This document shows, piece after piece, positions 1 to 9,459 of a stretch of DNA of 64,000 bases. The position numbers were made by a program, and so were the translations under genes. The stretch covers positions 144,822 to 208,821 of the forward strand of contig JADJEK010000012.1 in NCBI GenBank assembly GCA_016709145.1, given 5' to 3'. How positions within the stretch are numbered: position 1 is the first letter of the stretch; each line of letters begins with the position of its first letter. The DNA is from Planctomycetota bacterium (GTDB lineage Bacteria > Planctomycetota > B15-G4 > JADJEK01). The notes beneath the pieces are model-generated. The model did no database searches, was not told the DNA's origin, and saw only the letters and a program-made list of their open reading frames with translations.

Positions 1-145
1 TCTCCGCCATCAACTCGGCGACGACTTCGGTCGGCGACTCGGAAGGAGGCAGGCTGTCGCCGCGCTCCTCCGGTCCCGTGGGTTCGTCCGCGAGAGCCTC
101 GTCGCGAGGTTCCTTGTCGTCCTTGGGTTCGTTGGGCTCCGCCAT
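1..145 (-). CDS. N-terminal part of an acidic hypothetical protein (cut by window edge)
   Basis: An open minus-strand frame starts with ATG at 145 and runs off the window after 48 codons. The visible part begins MAEPNEPKDDKEPRDEALA and is rich in Glu, Asp, Pro and Lys, with no hydrophobic segment, so it is probably a disordered acidic N-terminal tail of a cytoplasmic protein. No family can be named from this. It is the next gene downstream of the secreted paralogue that ends at 228, on the same strand, with an 82-base gap. The codon pattern is regular and the frame is closed upstream, which supports a real start. Confidence 0.5.
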   Translation of the reverse strand, partial: MAEPNEPKDDKEPRDEALADEPTGPEERGDSLPPSESPTEVVAELMAE

Positions 146-227
146 AGGGCGGAGAGTGTAGAGAGCCGGCGCGCCAAATCGCTGCCGGAGCCCGCGGCCT
201 CACGGCGCGTGCGGCGCCGCTCCCGCG

Positions 228-2804
228 CTACTGGCCCAGCACTTCGCCGATCGAGTGGTACCAGTGGTAGTAATCGCCGCCCGAGACGTACCCGGTCAGG
301 TAGCCGTTCGGGTTGGTGTCGAAGATGTCCTTCGCGCGCTGCCGCGCCTCGGGCCTGCCCGTGATGCGGAACGTGATCGCCATCGCCGAGGCGATCCAGG
401 TGTTCACGCCGTTGTTCGTGGGCTTGGGGTTGAAGATGCTCGGATCTTCGACGTCGATCGACTCCTTGAAGATGCCGCTTTGCTGCACGCAGTAGTCGAG
501 CATGAAGTTCGACACGTCCGAGATCACGTACTTCGCCTGCGGATCGCCGGTGTCGCGCCAATACAGCGCGAGTCCGTAGATGCCGACCGCCATCTGCCAG
601 ACCACGTCGTAGTCGTCGGCCATGTTGTGGCTGCCGCCGCCGTAGATCTGGCGCGCGAGCCAGTGGTAGGTCTTGCCGGTCTTCGGCGACGGTCCCTTGC
701 CGCGATAGTTGTCGACCGCGAGCACGATCGTCTTCGCGCGATCGAGCAAGCGTGGATCACCTGTCACCGCGTACAGCTTCATGAGCCCGCGTAGCGTCCA
801 GCCGATCGTGCGCGAACTCTGGAACGCCTTGTTCGGCGCGATGAACGGCCAGGTGACGACGGCTTCACCGATCTTCTTCATCGCGTCGTAGGCGTTCCAC
901 GAGCCGGTCAGCAGGTAGTACTCGTAGAGGTCGTCGACGACGAAGTGCTCGGAGTCGAACCCGTTCCAACCGTGACCGCCGGACGGGACGTCGACCTTGT
1001 GCAGGTCGTACGCGGCCGAGATGGTGTTGCGCCCGAGCTTGTCGCTGGACGAGCTGTGCGGGACGCCCTCATGCAGGTACGTGCCGGGGTGCTCTTCCTT
1101 CTTGAAGCCGTCGATGTGGTACGTGCGCAGGTCCATCGAGTGCAGCGCGAACACTTCGTTCAAGATGAAGTGCGAGCGCGCACCGCTGGTCACGAAGCGG
1201 TCGAAGAACGTCAGCTTGTTGCGCGGCGAGCCCGTCGTGTGCGTGTTCTTCGCCGGCACCGATTCGCCGAAGTCGCTCCAGCCGAACCAGCCTTGGGATT
1301 CGAGTTCGGCGTACTCGGATGCGAGCCGGGAGTCCGCGTCGGACTTCATCGCGCTCGCGGTCAGCGTCGTCGGGCGCAGATCGCCCTGATCGCCCCACGC
1401 CTTGGTCGAACGCAAATAGGCCAACGGAACGACGGGCAGCAACGGATTGGTCTGGCGCTCGGCCTCGAGCCGTGCGTTGAAGCCGCCGACGGTCGAGTGG
1501 AACATGTAGATCAGCTCGTGCGTCTTGCGCTGCGCGTCGTCGAGCCAGTGCAGCCCCTGGAACTCGGCCGGCCACAGGTCGACGACGATCGATCCTTCGG
1601 AGAACGTGCGCAGCGCGTACGGGTAGTTCTCCCACGGGTAGCGCAGCGCGACGAGGATGCCGCGCGTGGAGTCGCGCACGTCCATCCAACCCTCGGCCTT
1701 GTCGCCGGCCGCCGTGTGCGCGAAGCCGGGCAACGCCTCGGGCTGTAATCCGCCGTGCGCACCGGCGTAGACGCGCCAACCGGAGAACTGCGTTCCCGGT
1801 TGATTCCAGTACGCGCCACCGACCGAGTCTTGCAGTTGGAAGACCTCGCCGCCGCTCGGCACGTTCACGATCACGTTCGCGGTCGTCGACGGGTCCGGTC
1901 CGAACAGCGTCAACACGTTCTGCTGCGTGTTGAGCCGCAGGTGCAAGAGAGAGCGCGCGAACCCGATGTTGCCGAGCGGATTGGACAAGTAGCTGTTGCG
2001 CAAGATGTGCTGGACACGCACCGCGGGCGAGCCGGCACGGAACTCGAGCCGCACGCTGTACCCGAGGAAGTCGCGACCGATCGTCGACATGCCCGCGACC
2101 GGCTGATGCAGACCGTCGACGCGCACGATCGTGACCAGCGGGCCGCTCTCTTCGATCACGAACGACGCGCCGGCGTTGTGCATGCCGACGTACGCGCCGC
2201 CGAATCGATCGACGAGGACCGGCCCGAGCGAGTCGCCACCCTTCACCACGCGTTCGCCCGTGCCGTCCTCGAACAACCCGTTCGCGTCGAGATCGACCCA
2301 GACGTCGTGGAACAGCGTGAAGAACTCGGGCGACAGGTGGAACAACGCCTTGCCGGTGTTCACGCCGAGCCACGCGCCGTACCCGTAGAGCGCGAGCGGC
2401 TGGGCCGGCAGCGCCGGCGGACCGTCGGCGAGGACGCGTCGCTTCAGCACGAACGCGCGGGTCTGGTTCGTGGCCAGCGTGACCTTGAACTTCGCCAGCG
2501 CGAACTTGATCGGGCGCGACGCATTGGTCGGGACGCCGCGCCAACGCGTGAGCACGCGCCACTGCACCGGCACCTCGACACCGAAGTCGTCGCGCACGAC
2601 GAGCTGGCTCGTGTTCAGGATCGACGCGGTCTCCGCCAACGGCACCGACAGCGTGACCAATTCGTCGTCGCGCGGCAGCTTGAGCTCGTCGGCGAGGACC
2701 AGTGCGACGCCGTCGGAAAGTTGATCGGCGGACGCCGGACCCACGCAAAGCGCGAGCACGAGCATCGGACCGAACGAGCGAATCCACCGTCGCGACGTGG
2801 ACAT
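228..2804 (-). CDS. secreted PcRGLX/YetA-like (exo-rhamnogalacturonan lyase-like) protein, copy 2 of a tandem pair
   Basis: This is a predicted exported protein of 858 residues. I chose the ATG at 2804 because it gives a clean signal peptide (MSTSRRWIRSFGPMLVLA, then cleavage near ASA-DQ); a GTG at 2840 in the same frame would add 12 residues. The order of parts fits exo-rhamnogalacturonan-lyase-type proteins: an N-terminal beta-rich region with an RPIKFALAKFKV stretch, a central beta-sandwich (SLGPVLVDRFGGAYVG), and a helical C-terminal half with WNGFDSEHFVVDDLYEYY, typical of an alpha/alpha toroid. I recognise the family only loosely, so polysaccharide cleavage outside the cell is inference. 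It lies 271 bases downstream of a full-length paralogue on the same strand. Confidence 0.6.
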   Translation of the reverse strand: MSTSRRWIRSFGPMLVLALCVGPASADQLSDGVALVLADELKLPRDDELVTLSVPLAETASILNTSQLVVRDDFGVEVPVQWRVLTRWRGVPTNASRPIKFALAKFKVTLATNQTRAFVLKRRVLADGPPALPAQPLALYGYGAWLGVNTGKALFHLSPEFFTLFHDVWVDLDANGLFEDGTGERVVKGGDSLGPVLVDRFGGAYVGMHNAGASFVIEESGPLVTIVRVDGLHQPVAGMSTIGRDFLGYSVRLEFRAGSPAVRVQHILRNSYLSNPLGNIGFARSLLHLRLNTQQNVLTLFGPDPSTTANVIVNVPSGGEVFQLQDSVGGAYWNQPGTQFSGWRVYAGAHGGLQPEALPGFAHTAAGDKAEGWMDVRDSTRGILVALRYPWENYPYALRTFSEGSIVVDLWPAEFQGLHWLDDAQRKTHELIYMFHSTVGGFNARLEAERQTNPLLPVVPLAYLRSTKAWGDQGDLRPTTLTASAMKSDADSRLASEYAELESQGWFGWSDFGESVPAKNTHTTGSPRNKLTFFDRFVTSGARSHFILNEVFALHSMDLRTYHIDGFKKEEHPGTYLHEGVPHSSSSDKLGRNTISAAYDLHKVDVPSGGHGWNGFDSEHFVVDDLYEYYLLTGSWNAYDAMKKIGEAVVTWPFIAPNKAFQSSRTIGWTLRGLMKLYAVTGDPRLLDRAKTIVLAVDNYRGKGPSPKTGKTYHWLARQIYGGGSHNMADDYDVVWQMAVGIYGLALYWRDTGDPQAKYVISDVSNFMLDYCVQQSGIFKESIDVEDPSIFNPKPTNNGVNTWIASAMAITFRITGRPEARQRAKDIFDTNPNGYLTGYVSGGDYYHWYHSIGEVLGQ

Positions 2805-3075
2805 GGCATGGGCGCAACCGGCAGCGAGAGCGCCGGACACACCGAACTCCGAGAGCGTTCAGCCGGCAGTGCGCACGGGCGGCGCGGCTGCGGCGCGGCG
2901 TCGTGCCGCGCGTGCTGACTACTTCGGAATCGAGGTGGGCCGAATGAAGCACCGATCCGCGCGGTGATGCATCGCGTGGTTCGTGTTGCGCGCGCGCACA
3001 CGGTCCTGGCGCGGCCACACGAGAAAACCGGCGCTTCGTCGACAGTCGATCGAGCGAGAGGTCGCGAAGGGACGA

Positions 3076-5628
3076 CTACTTGTTCAGCGTCGCTCCGGTC
3101 ACGTGCCACCAATGCCAGGAGTCCTGCGCGAACGTGGTGTTGTTCTCGATGAACACCTTGTTCGCGTACAGCAGCGCCTCGGGCCGCCCGGTCACCTGGT
3201 ACGACAACGCGAGGGCCGACGAGATCCAGGCGTTGACGCCGTCGTTCTTCGGCTTGGGGTTGAAGTCGGTGTGGTCGTCGACGGCGATCGCTTCCTTGAA
3301 CACGCCAGTGTCTTGCAGCCCGAAGTCGAGGATGTAGTTCGACACGTCGGCGATGATCCCGAGCGCCTTCACGCTGCCGGTTTCACGCGCGTAGAGCGCG
3401 AGTCCGTAGATCCCGACCGAGATCTGCCAGGGCAGGTCGTACTCGGAATCCATGTTGTGCGCGGATCCGCCGTACTTGTTGGCGGCGAGCCAGTGGTACG
3501 TCAGACCCGTGACGTTCGACGCGGTCTGTCCGCGGAAGCTGTCGAGACTCGTCACCATGTCGGACGCCTTCGCCAACATGCGCGCATCGCCGGTCACGAG
3601 CCAGATCTTCACCAACGCGCGCATCGTCCAACCCGCGATGCGGGAGCTGATGATCGCCTTGGTCGGCGACAGAGCGGGCCAGGTCAGGATGCCCTCGCCG
3701 ATCTTGCGCATCGAGTCCAACGCGGCGCGCGAACCGGTCAGCAGGTAGTACTCGTAGAGGTCGTCGACGACGAGGTGCTCGGAGTCGTAACCGTTCCAAC
3801 CTTTGCCCTTCTCCGGGATGTCCGCGCGATGCGGATCCAGCGCCGGATCGAGCGCGTTGCGCCCGAGCATGTCGGTTCCGGGCCACGCCGGCATGCCTTC
3901 CGTCAGCACGGTGTCGGGGTGCTCGTCACGCTTGAAGCCTGCGATGTGGTACGTGCGCAGATCCATCGAATGCAGCGTGAAGATCTCGGACAGCGTGAAC
4001 CACGCCTGCGAGCCGCTGACGATGAACTTGTCGAAGTAGGTGAGCTTGTTGCGCGGCGAGCCGGTCGAGTGCGTGTTCTTCGCCCACACCGGTTCACCGA
4101 AGTTCTCCCAACCGAAGCCGCCCTCACCGTCGAACGTCTCGTACTTCTTGAACAGCGCGGAGTCGCCGCTCGCTTTCATCGCCGCGGTCGTGAGCTGCGG
4201 ATCACGCAGGTGGCCGGTATCGCCCCACGCCGCCGAGTTGCGCACGAACCAGAACGGCACGACGGGCCGCAGCGGATGGGTCAACCGCCTGGCCTCGAGG
4301 TCGGGATCGAACGCGGCGCCGTGGAAGGACAGCACGAACTCGCGCGTCTTGCGCTGGCCGTCGTCGAGCCAATGGAGCCCCGCGTATTCGGCCGGCAGGA
4401 AGTCGAACAGCACGTGGCCACCGGCCAGCGCGCGCAATCCGTACGGGTAGTTCTGCCACGGATAGCGCATCGCCACGAGCATCCCGCGCGCACCGTCGCT
4501 GACGTCCATCCAACCGTCCGAGCGCGCGCCGCTCGCGAACGGCGCTTGCGTGCGATACGCCTCGGGCGAGATCCCTGCGAACGGACCGACGTCGGCGCGG
4601 AATCCGGAGAACGTCGTTCCAGGCCGATTCCAACCCGGGCCACCGGAGCTGTCTTGCAGCAGACTCGCTTCGTCGAGGCCGTTCAGTGGGATCGGCGCAA
4701 GCGGCGCGCCGCCCTCTTCGCCACCGAAGCGCACCGTGATCGGAGCGAGTGGCTGGAACCGCACGTGCGTGAGGTAGCGCGCGAAGCCGATGTCACCGAG
4801 CGGATCGGTCAAGTAGTCGTTCGCGAGCGTGTGGGAAACGCGCACGTGCGCCGCTCCCGCTTCGAACGTCAGTCGCGTGCTGAGGCGCAAGAAGTCGCGG
4901 CCGATCCCGTTTTGCGTGACCTGCACGTGTTTGCCGTCGATGCGGAACACGGCGCGCAGAGGTCCGCTCTCCTCGAGCACGCATTGCGCGCTGGGATCGA
5001 ACGCACTGGCGTAGATGCCGCCGAACCGATCCACGAGCATCGGGCCGAGCGAGCCCGACGGCGGCACGAGCGTCTCGACCACGTTGGCCTCCGGCAGGCC
5101 ATCGCCGTCGAGATCGACGAGGACCATGCGCAACAGATCGGCCGCCGTCTTCGACACGACGAACAACGCCTTGCCGGTCGAGACGGTGAACGTGCTGCCG
5201 TACTCGACGATCGCGAGCGGATCGGTCGGTGCAACCGGCGGACCGTGCGACATGGTGCGGCGGCGCACGACGTAGTTGCGCGTCTGTCCCGCGGCGAGCG
5301 ACACGCGAAAATGCGCGAGCAGGTAGCGGATCGGCCGTGCGACCGCTTGCGGCGCATCGCCCCAGCGCATCATCACTTGCCATTGCACCGGCACCTGATC
5401 GTCCGCGTCGTCGACCATGACGAGCTGCTGCGGTCCCGTGATGCCGAGGTCTTCGGCCAGCGGGATCGACATCGTCACGAGTTCGTTCGAACGCGGCAGT
5501 GCTTGTTCGTCGTAGACCGGGAAGACGAAGCCGGGACTGAGATCGTCGGCGCGGACGCCAGCGCTGAACAGACCGAGAGCCAGCGCGACACGGAGTCCGT
5601 GCCGGCTCGCCCAGAACCATGAGGACAT
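3076..5628 (-). CDS. secreted PcRGLX/YetA-like (exo-rhamnogalacturonan lyase-like) protein, copy 1 of a tandem pair
   Basis: An 850-residue exported protein. The ATG at 5628 gives MSSWFWASRHGLRVALAL followed by a cleavable region ending near VRA-DD; the next upstream ATG (5676) would place 16 hydrophilic residues before the signal peptide. It is collinear with its neighbour over the whole length: both have a SLGP(V/M)LVDRFGG block near residue 200 and a DSEH(F/L)VVDDLYEYYLLTG block near residue 640. The DNA of the second block (around 3740-3800 and 910-965) is almost identical between the two copies, so duplication or gene conversion is likely. Function is inferred from loose resemblance to the PcRGLX/YetA family: binding or cleaving a plant- or algae-type polysaccharide. 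Confidence 0.6.
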   Translation of the reverse strand: MSSWFWASRHGLRVALALGLFSAGVRADDLSPGFVFPVYDEQALPRSNELVTMSIPLAEDLGITGPQQLVMVDDADDQVPVQWQVMMRWGDAPQAVARPIRYLLAHFRVSLAAGQTRNYVVRRRTMSHGPPVAPTDPLAIVEYGSTFTVSTGKALFVVSKTAADLLRMVLVDLDGDGLPEANVVETLVPPSGSLGPMLVDRFGGIYASAFDPSAQCVLEESGPLRAVFRIDGKHVQVTQNGIGRDFLRLSTRLTFEAGAAHVRVSHTLANDYLTDPLGDIGFARYLTHVRFQPLAPITVRFGGEEGGAPLAPIPLNGLDEASLLQDSSGGPGWNRPGTTFSGFRADVGPFAGISPEAYRTQAPFASGARSDGWMDVSDGARGMLVAMRYPWQNYPYGLRALAGGHVLFDFLPAEYAGLHWLDDGQRKTREFVLSFHGAAFDPDLEARRLTHPLRPVVPFWFVRNSAAWGDTGHLRDPQLTTAAMKASGDSALFKKYETFDGEGGFGWENFGEPVWAKNTHSTGSPRNKLTYFDKFIVSGSQAWFTLSEIFTLHSMDLRTYHIAGFKRDEHPDTVLTEGMPAWPGTDMLGRNALDPALDPHRADIPEKGKGWNGYDSEHLVVDDLYEYYLLTGSRAALDSMRKIGEGILTWPALSPTKAIISSRIAGWTMRALVKIWLVTGDARMLAKASDMVTSLDSFRGQTASNVTGLTYHWLAANKYGGSAHNMDSEYDLPWQISVGIYGLALYARETGSVKALGIIADVSNYILDFGLQDTGVFKEAIAVDDHTDFNPKPKNDGVNAWISSALALSYQVTGRPEALLYANKVFIENNTTFAQDSWHWWHVTGATLNK

Positions 5629-5849
5629 GGGCCAACCTTGCCGCCGAACGCCGAGTTCGGCGGTTGCGGAAATCACGAGCTTGGAGTCGAGCGGGAGAGA
5701 ACGAGCAAAGCTCGCGGCGTCGCTTCACGCGCCCCCAACCTGGACGCGAAGCCGCAACCATCCAGCGCGGACGTGACCCGCGACAAGATGCCGCTTCGAC
5801 GACAGTGTTCGGACCGAGGTTCCCTCGAAGCGCAAGTTCGGCGAAACGT

Positions 5850-6602
5850 TCAGAGGTCCGTCCAACGTTGGAACAGCGCGCGATACAGCGGCGCGAGCAC
5901 GGCCTTCAGCGCGAGATCCGCGACGACCAGCCCGAAGCCGACCCATAGTGCGATCCGCACCGCGCCCACGGTCGCGTGAGTCCTCCGTCGCAGCGTGATC
6001 GCCGTCAGCGCGGTCGCGATGCAGATGAAACCGACCACGCGCACGATCGCGTACGCCGGCCACGCGAAGGGCGCGACGAGCCACGGCGACTCGGAGTGCA
6101 CGAGCAGCGCGACGACGTAAGCGTTCATGTAGTTCAACAATGCCGCGCCGAGCACGAGCCCGAGCAAGCCACGCGAGACGAGGCACAGGATCGCGAACGC
6201 GAGGAAGTGCGCCGCGTGCTGCGGCATGTACGTCGAAGGACTGCCCTCTTGCCCGATGCCGGTCCGGATCCAGTGGAACATGTCCTCGCGGTACACGCGG
6301 GCGTTCCAGAACAGCGCGTCGGCGACCTCGCTGCTCGCGTCGAAGCCGCGCAAGAACACGATCGTGAACACGCTGGTCGCGAGCGCCCACGTCAGCGCGA
6401 CCTTCACCGTCTGCTTGACGTCGCCGGCGATCACGAGCGCACTGAACTGCACGTGGAACGGCAATGCGATCGACACCGGGACCAGCGCGAACACGAGCGA
6501 GCGCAACGCGCCATCCCCGACGTCGGGCAGCAGCCATCGGCCGATCGCCAGCACGGCCGGCGCGGCGAGCCCGGCGCCGACGGCGCGCGCGTACGCGTTC
6601 AT
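5850..6602 (-). CDS. multipass membrane protein of unknown function
   Basis: A 250-residue protein with about six to seven hydrophobic segments (for example LVFALVPVSIALPF and FLAFAILCLVSRGLLGLVLG). The start ATG at 6602 overlaps the stop of the upstream SDR gene by four bases (ATGA), which decides the start and suggests translational coupling. I see no catalytic motif and cannot name a family. As the last gene of the prenyl-lipid run it may handle a lipid product or act as a membrane partner, but that is only context. It is 222 bases upstream of the secreted paralogue pair. Confidence 0.75.
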   Translation of the reverse strand: MNAYARAVGAGLAAPAVLAIGRWLLPDVGDGALRSLVFALVPVSIALPFHVQFSALVIAGDVKQTVKVALTWALATSVFTIVFLRGFDASSEVADALFWNARVYREDMFHWIRTGIGQEGSPSTYMPQHAAHFLAFAILCLVSRGLLGLVLGAALLNYMNAYVVALLVHSESPWLVAPFAWPAYAIVRVVGFICIATALTAITLRRRTHATVGAVRIALWVGFGLVVADLALKAVLAPLYRALFQRWTDL

Positions 6603-7615
6603 CGCGCGCCGCCTCGCGCTTTCAGCAGTCCCTTGTCCTTCATCCACGCGACGGTGCGCGCGAGCACTTCCTGCCACGGCGTCCACGTGTAGCCGAGTTC
6701 CTTGCGCGCGCGTTCCGAGCTGTAGGCCCAGTCGTGACGCGCCGCGCAGGCTTTGCCCTTCGACAGCATCACGTTGGCGCCGGTCAGCTTCCACCGCAGC
6801 TCTTCGAGCGCGCCACCGACGTCGACGACGAAGAACGGCAGCGACAAGCGCGGCGGGCGCGAGCCGCCGAGGCGGTGGTACTCGCGCAGCAAGTCGATGA
6901 TCGCGACGTTGTCGCCGCCGATCAGGTAACGCGCGCCCTTCTTGCCCTTCTCCAGCGCGAGCAAGTGGCCTTGCTTCACGTCTTCGGTCGAGACCAAGCA
7001 CCACAGCTTGCGCCCGCCGCCGGGCAATCCCGGCAAGCGGCCCTGCTCGAGGTCGAGCAGCGTGCGCGTGATCAAGTTGCCCTCGGTCATGTCGCCGGGG
7101 CCGAAGATGAACCCGGGCAGCACCGACACCACGTCGAGGCCGCTCGCGACGTGCTTCTGGACGACGGCTTCGGCGAGGTACTTGGTGCGCTCGTAGTCGG
7201 TGCAGTAGCGCGGCTCGCGCTGCCACGATTCGTCGGCGATACGCGCCGGCGCGCGATCGCTGGGGCCGAGCGCGAAGAACGACGACGTGTACACCACGCG
7301 CTTCACGCCGGCCTGACCCGCGAGATCGAGCACGGAGTCGAACGCCGCGACGTTGATCGCGTCGAAGATCGAACGGTCCTTCACCAGCTCCTTGACCACC
7401 GCCGCGCTGTGGAACAGCACGTCGACGCCGCGCAGCGCTTGCTCCATCGACGCGCGATCTTCGATCGAACCGCGCACGAGCGTGACGTTCTTCACGTCGA
7501 GACCCGACACGTCGGAGTTCGCGCGCGCGAGCACGCGCACCGGCTCACCGCGCTGCGCGAGCGCGCGGACCAGCGTCTTGCCGAAGAACCCGGTCCCACC
7601 GGTGACGAGGAACAT
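6599..7615 (-). CDS. extended SDR family NAD(P)-dependent epimerase/reductase (dihydroflavonol-4-reductase/HpnA-like)
   Basis: A 338-residue Rossmann-fold oxidoreductase. The cofactor loop is GGTGFFG at residues 6-12, right at the N terminus (MFLVTGGTGFFGKTLV), and the catalytic pair sits in YERTK, with an upstream Ser in YTSSFFALG. The NVAAFDSVLDLA and FIFGPGDMTEGN segments match the dihydroflavonol-reductase/3-beta-hydroxysteroid-dehydrogenase side of extended SDRs, the same side as hopanoid-associated HpnA. The substrate is not readable. Seven bases separate it from the UbiA prenyltransferase upstream, and its stop overlaps the next start, so it is probably translated with them and may reduce or epimerise a prenylated intermediate. 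Confidence 0.85.
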   Translation of the reverse strand: MFLVTGGTGFFGKTLVRALAQRGEPVRVLARANSDVSGLDVKNVTLVRGSIEDRASMEQALRGVDVLFHSAAVVKELVKDRSIFDAINVAAFDSVLDLAGQAGVKRVVYTSSFFALGPSDRAPARIADESWQREPRYCTDYERTKYLAEAVVQKHVASGLDVVSVLPGFIFGPGDMTEGNLITRTLLDLEQGRLPGLPGGGRKLWCLVSTEDVKQGHLLALEKGKKGARYLIGGDNVAIIDLLREYHRLGGSRPPRLSLPFFVVDVGGALEELRWKLTGANVMLSKGKACAARHDWAYSSERARKELGYTWTPWQEVLARTVAWMKDKGLLKARGGAR

Positions 7616-7621
7616 CGCGGA

Positions 7622-8614
7622 TCAACCGTGCTCGAACATGTACGCGGCCGCGAACCCGACCTGCGCGATCATCATCATCCGGTACATGTGCGTCCACGAC
7701 GGGTGGTTCTCCGTCGTCGCGAGTTCGTCCGGGTTGCGCAGGATCAAGTACACGGTGTAGCAGCCGTACGACGCGAGCAGCAGGCCGAGGCCGATCAACA
7801 GCGTCGGATGCCCCGACAGCACCGGCGAACCGTCCGCTCGCTTCAAGAACACGCCGAGCGGCAACAGCAGCCACGGCACGATGAAGAACGGACTGATCTG
7901 GTACGCCGCCGAGCGCACGCCGTACTTGATCGGCAGTGTGATGCAGCCCGCGGCCTCGTCGCCCTTCATGTCGGCGAAGTCCTTCGTCGCCGCGGCGCCG
8001 AGCAGGAACAAGAAGAAGATGCCGCCGATGTACCACGGCTCGACGTCGGCGAAGACGCCGGCGACGCACGACCAACCGCAGACTTTCAGCAGCATGCCGC
8101 GCGGCACCGCGATCGTGAATTGAGCGGCCCAACCCCAGCGCTTCGTGCGCAGCGGCGGCGCCGAGTAGATGTACGTGATGATCGCGGCGACGAGCACGAT
8201 CCAGAAGCACTCGCGCGCGAACAGCGAATCGCCGTGCAGCGGCTTCACGAACCACGCCGCCGTCAGCGACAACGCGTACAGCACGCAGAACAGCACGATC
8301 GTCTCGCGCTCGGTGACGAGACCGGCCGGCAGCGGACGGTTCGGCTTGTTGATGCGGTCGTTCTCGATGTCGTAGAGCTGGTTCAGGATGTTCGACGCCG
8401 CGTTCAGGTTCGCGGCCATCAACGATCCCATGAGGATGAACCAGCCGAACGTCGCCAAGCGGCCGTCCGAGTTCAGGTACTCGAAGAAGCCCATGTGCGC
8501 GTGGGCCGCGAGCGCGCCGATGCCCGTGATCGCGCCCGAGATCATCCCGAGCAGCGGCGGCAGCAGGGTGAACGGACGCGCGTACTTCCAGTAGATGCCG
8601 AGCTTCTTGAGCAC
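7622..8614 (-). CDS. UbiA-family prenyltransferase (homogentisate/chlorophyll-synthase/DGGGPS branch)
   Basis: A 330-residue integral membrane enzyme that should transfer a prenyl group from a prenyl diphosphate. The first Asp-rich motif is NQLYDIENDRINKPNRP at residues 78-94, and the second is DFADMKGDEAAG around residue 205, both diagnostic of UbiA. The NQLYDI...INKP wording is close to homogentisate phytyltransferases (VTE2-type); the second motif also fits chlorophyll synthase or digeranylgeranylglyceryl-phosphate synthase, so the acceptor is open. It sits directly after VTE6-like and VTE5-like genes and in the same run as a polyprenyl diphosphate synthase, which would supply its donor. 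Confidence 0.9.
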   Translation of the reverse strand: MLKKLGIYWKYARPFTLLPPLLGMISGAITGIGALAAHAHMGFFEYLNSDGRLATFGWFILMGSLMAANLNAASNILNQLYDIENDRINKPNRPLPAGLVTERETIVLFCVLYALSLTAAWFVKPLHGDSLFARECFWIVLVAAIITYIYSAPPLRTKRWGWAAQFTIAVPRGMLLKVCGWSCVAGVFADVEPWYIGGIFFLFLLGAAATKDFADMKGDEAAGCITLPIKYGVRSAAYQISPFFIVPWLLLPLGVFLKRADGSPVLSGHPTLLIGLGLLLASYGCYTVYLILRNPDELATTENHPSWTHMYRMMMIAQVGFAAAYMFEHG

Positions 8615-8678
8615 GAATGACCTCGAACGACGGGAGGGGAACGAAAGGACGCGCAGCGAACGACGCGACGCGGCGCGC

Positions 8679-9419
8679 TCAGTGCGGCAGCAACCAGAAC
8701 AGCAGCGCCGACGCGCCGCCGCCGATGACGGTGTTGGCGAAGTTCACGACTTCGTTGTCGATGTTCTTCACGCCTTCGATGGTCGCGCCGATGTAGCTCT
8801 CGGCCGTGGTGCCGATGAACGCTCCGAGCACGACCGCGACGAAGCCTTGCCAGCCGAACGCGGCGCCGCCCATCATCCAGAAGCCGAGCACCGCGATGAC
8901 CGCCGACGCGACGATGCCGGCGACGGTGCCTTCGACCGAGACCGCGCCATCGGTACCGACCGGCACGCGCTTGAACGTCGTGATGAGGAACGGCGTCTTG
9001 CCGTAGAGCTGGCCGAACTCGGAGCCCGTGGTGTCGGCGAGCGCGGTCGCGAACGCGCCGAGGTACGCGAGGACGAGGTAGGGCACGATCGCGTGGCCGG
9101 AGAACAGCAGCATCGCGATGCACATCAGCACCGCGAAGCCGCAGTTCGCGATCGCGTGCTTGGCGCCGCGGCGTCCGCCGGCTTCTTGCGCCACGCCGAG
9201 CGCGGCTTTGCGCGCGTAGCCCATCTTCGACAGGCCGGACGCGATGACGAAGAACGTCAGCAGCACGGCGTAGCCCGGCCACGACACCGCGTAGAAGATC
9301 GTCGTGCCGACGACGAGACCGGCGACGACTCCGGTCGCGCCGACCGCTCCGGCGAAGAACGCGGCGAGCGCGATGACCGCGTTCACCCCAAGTCCGGTGA
9401 GAAGCAGGTTCCAGTCCAC
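8679..9419 (-). CDS. DUF92 family membrane protein (VTE6-like prenyl-phosphate kinase candidate)
   Basis: A 246-residue integral membrane protein of the DUF92/TIGR00297 family, recognised from conserved segments such as ALADTTGSEFGQLYGK, SVEGTVAGIVAS and FIGTTAESYIGAT. Plant and cyanobacterial members (VTE6) are CTP-dependent phytyl-phosphate kinases that make phytyl diphosphate. By analogy this protein would convert a prenyl phosphate to a prenyl diphosphate for the UbiA enzyme 64 bases downstream. The CTP specificity is known only for plant and cyanobacterial homologues. Length and the six to seven hydrophobic helices fit the family. Confidence 0.85.
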   Translation of the reverse strand: MDWNLLLTGLGVNAVIALAAFFAGAVGATGVVAGLVVGTTIFYAVSWPGYAVLLTFFVIASGLSKMGYARKAALGVAQEAGGRRGAKHAIANCGFAVLMCIAMLLFSGHAIVPYLVLAYLGAFATALADTTGSEFGQLYGKTPFLITTFKRVPVGTDGAVSVEGTVAGIVASAVIAVLGFWMMGGAAFGWQGFVAVVLGAFIGTTAESYIGATIEGVKNIDNEVVNFANTVIGGGASALLFWLLPH

Positions 9420-9459
9420 GTTGATCCGAAGCTCCGTGGGGCGCGGGGGCGCGCGTCCG

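Noticed and set aside
2983..5622. A very long open frame on the plus strand opposite the secreted paralogue
   Set aside because: It mirrors the minus-strand gene codon by codon, is Arg/His/Glu-rich, has no domain, and exists because GC-rich third positions suppress stops on the opposite strand.
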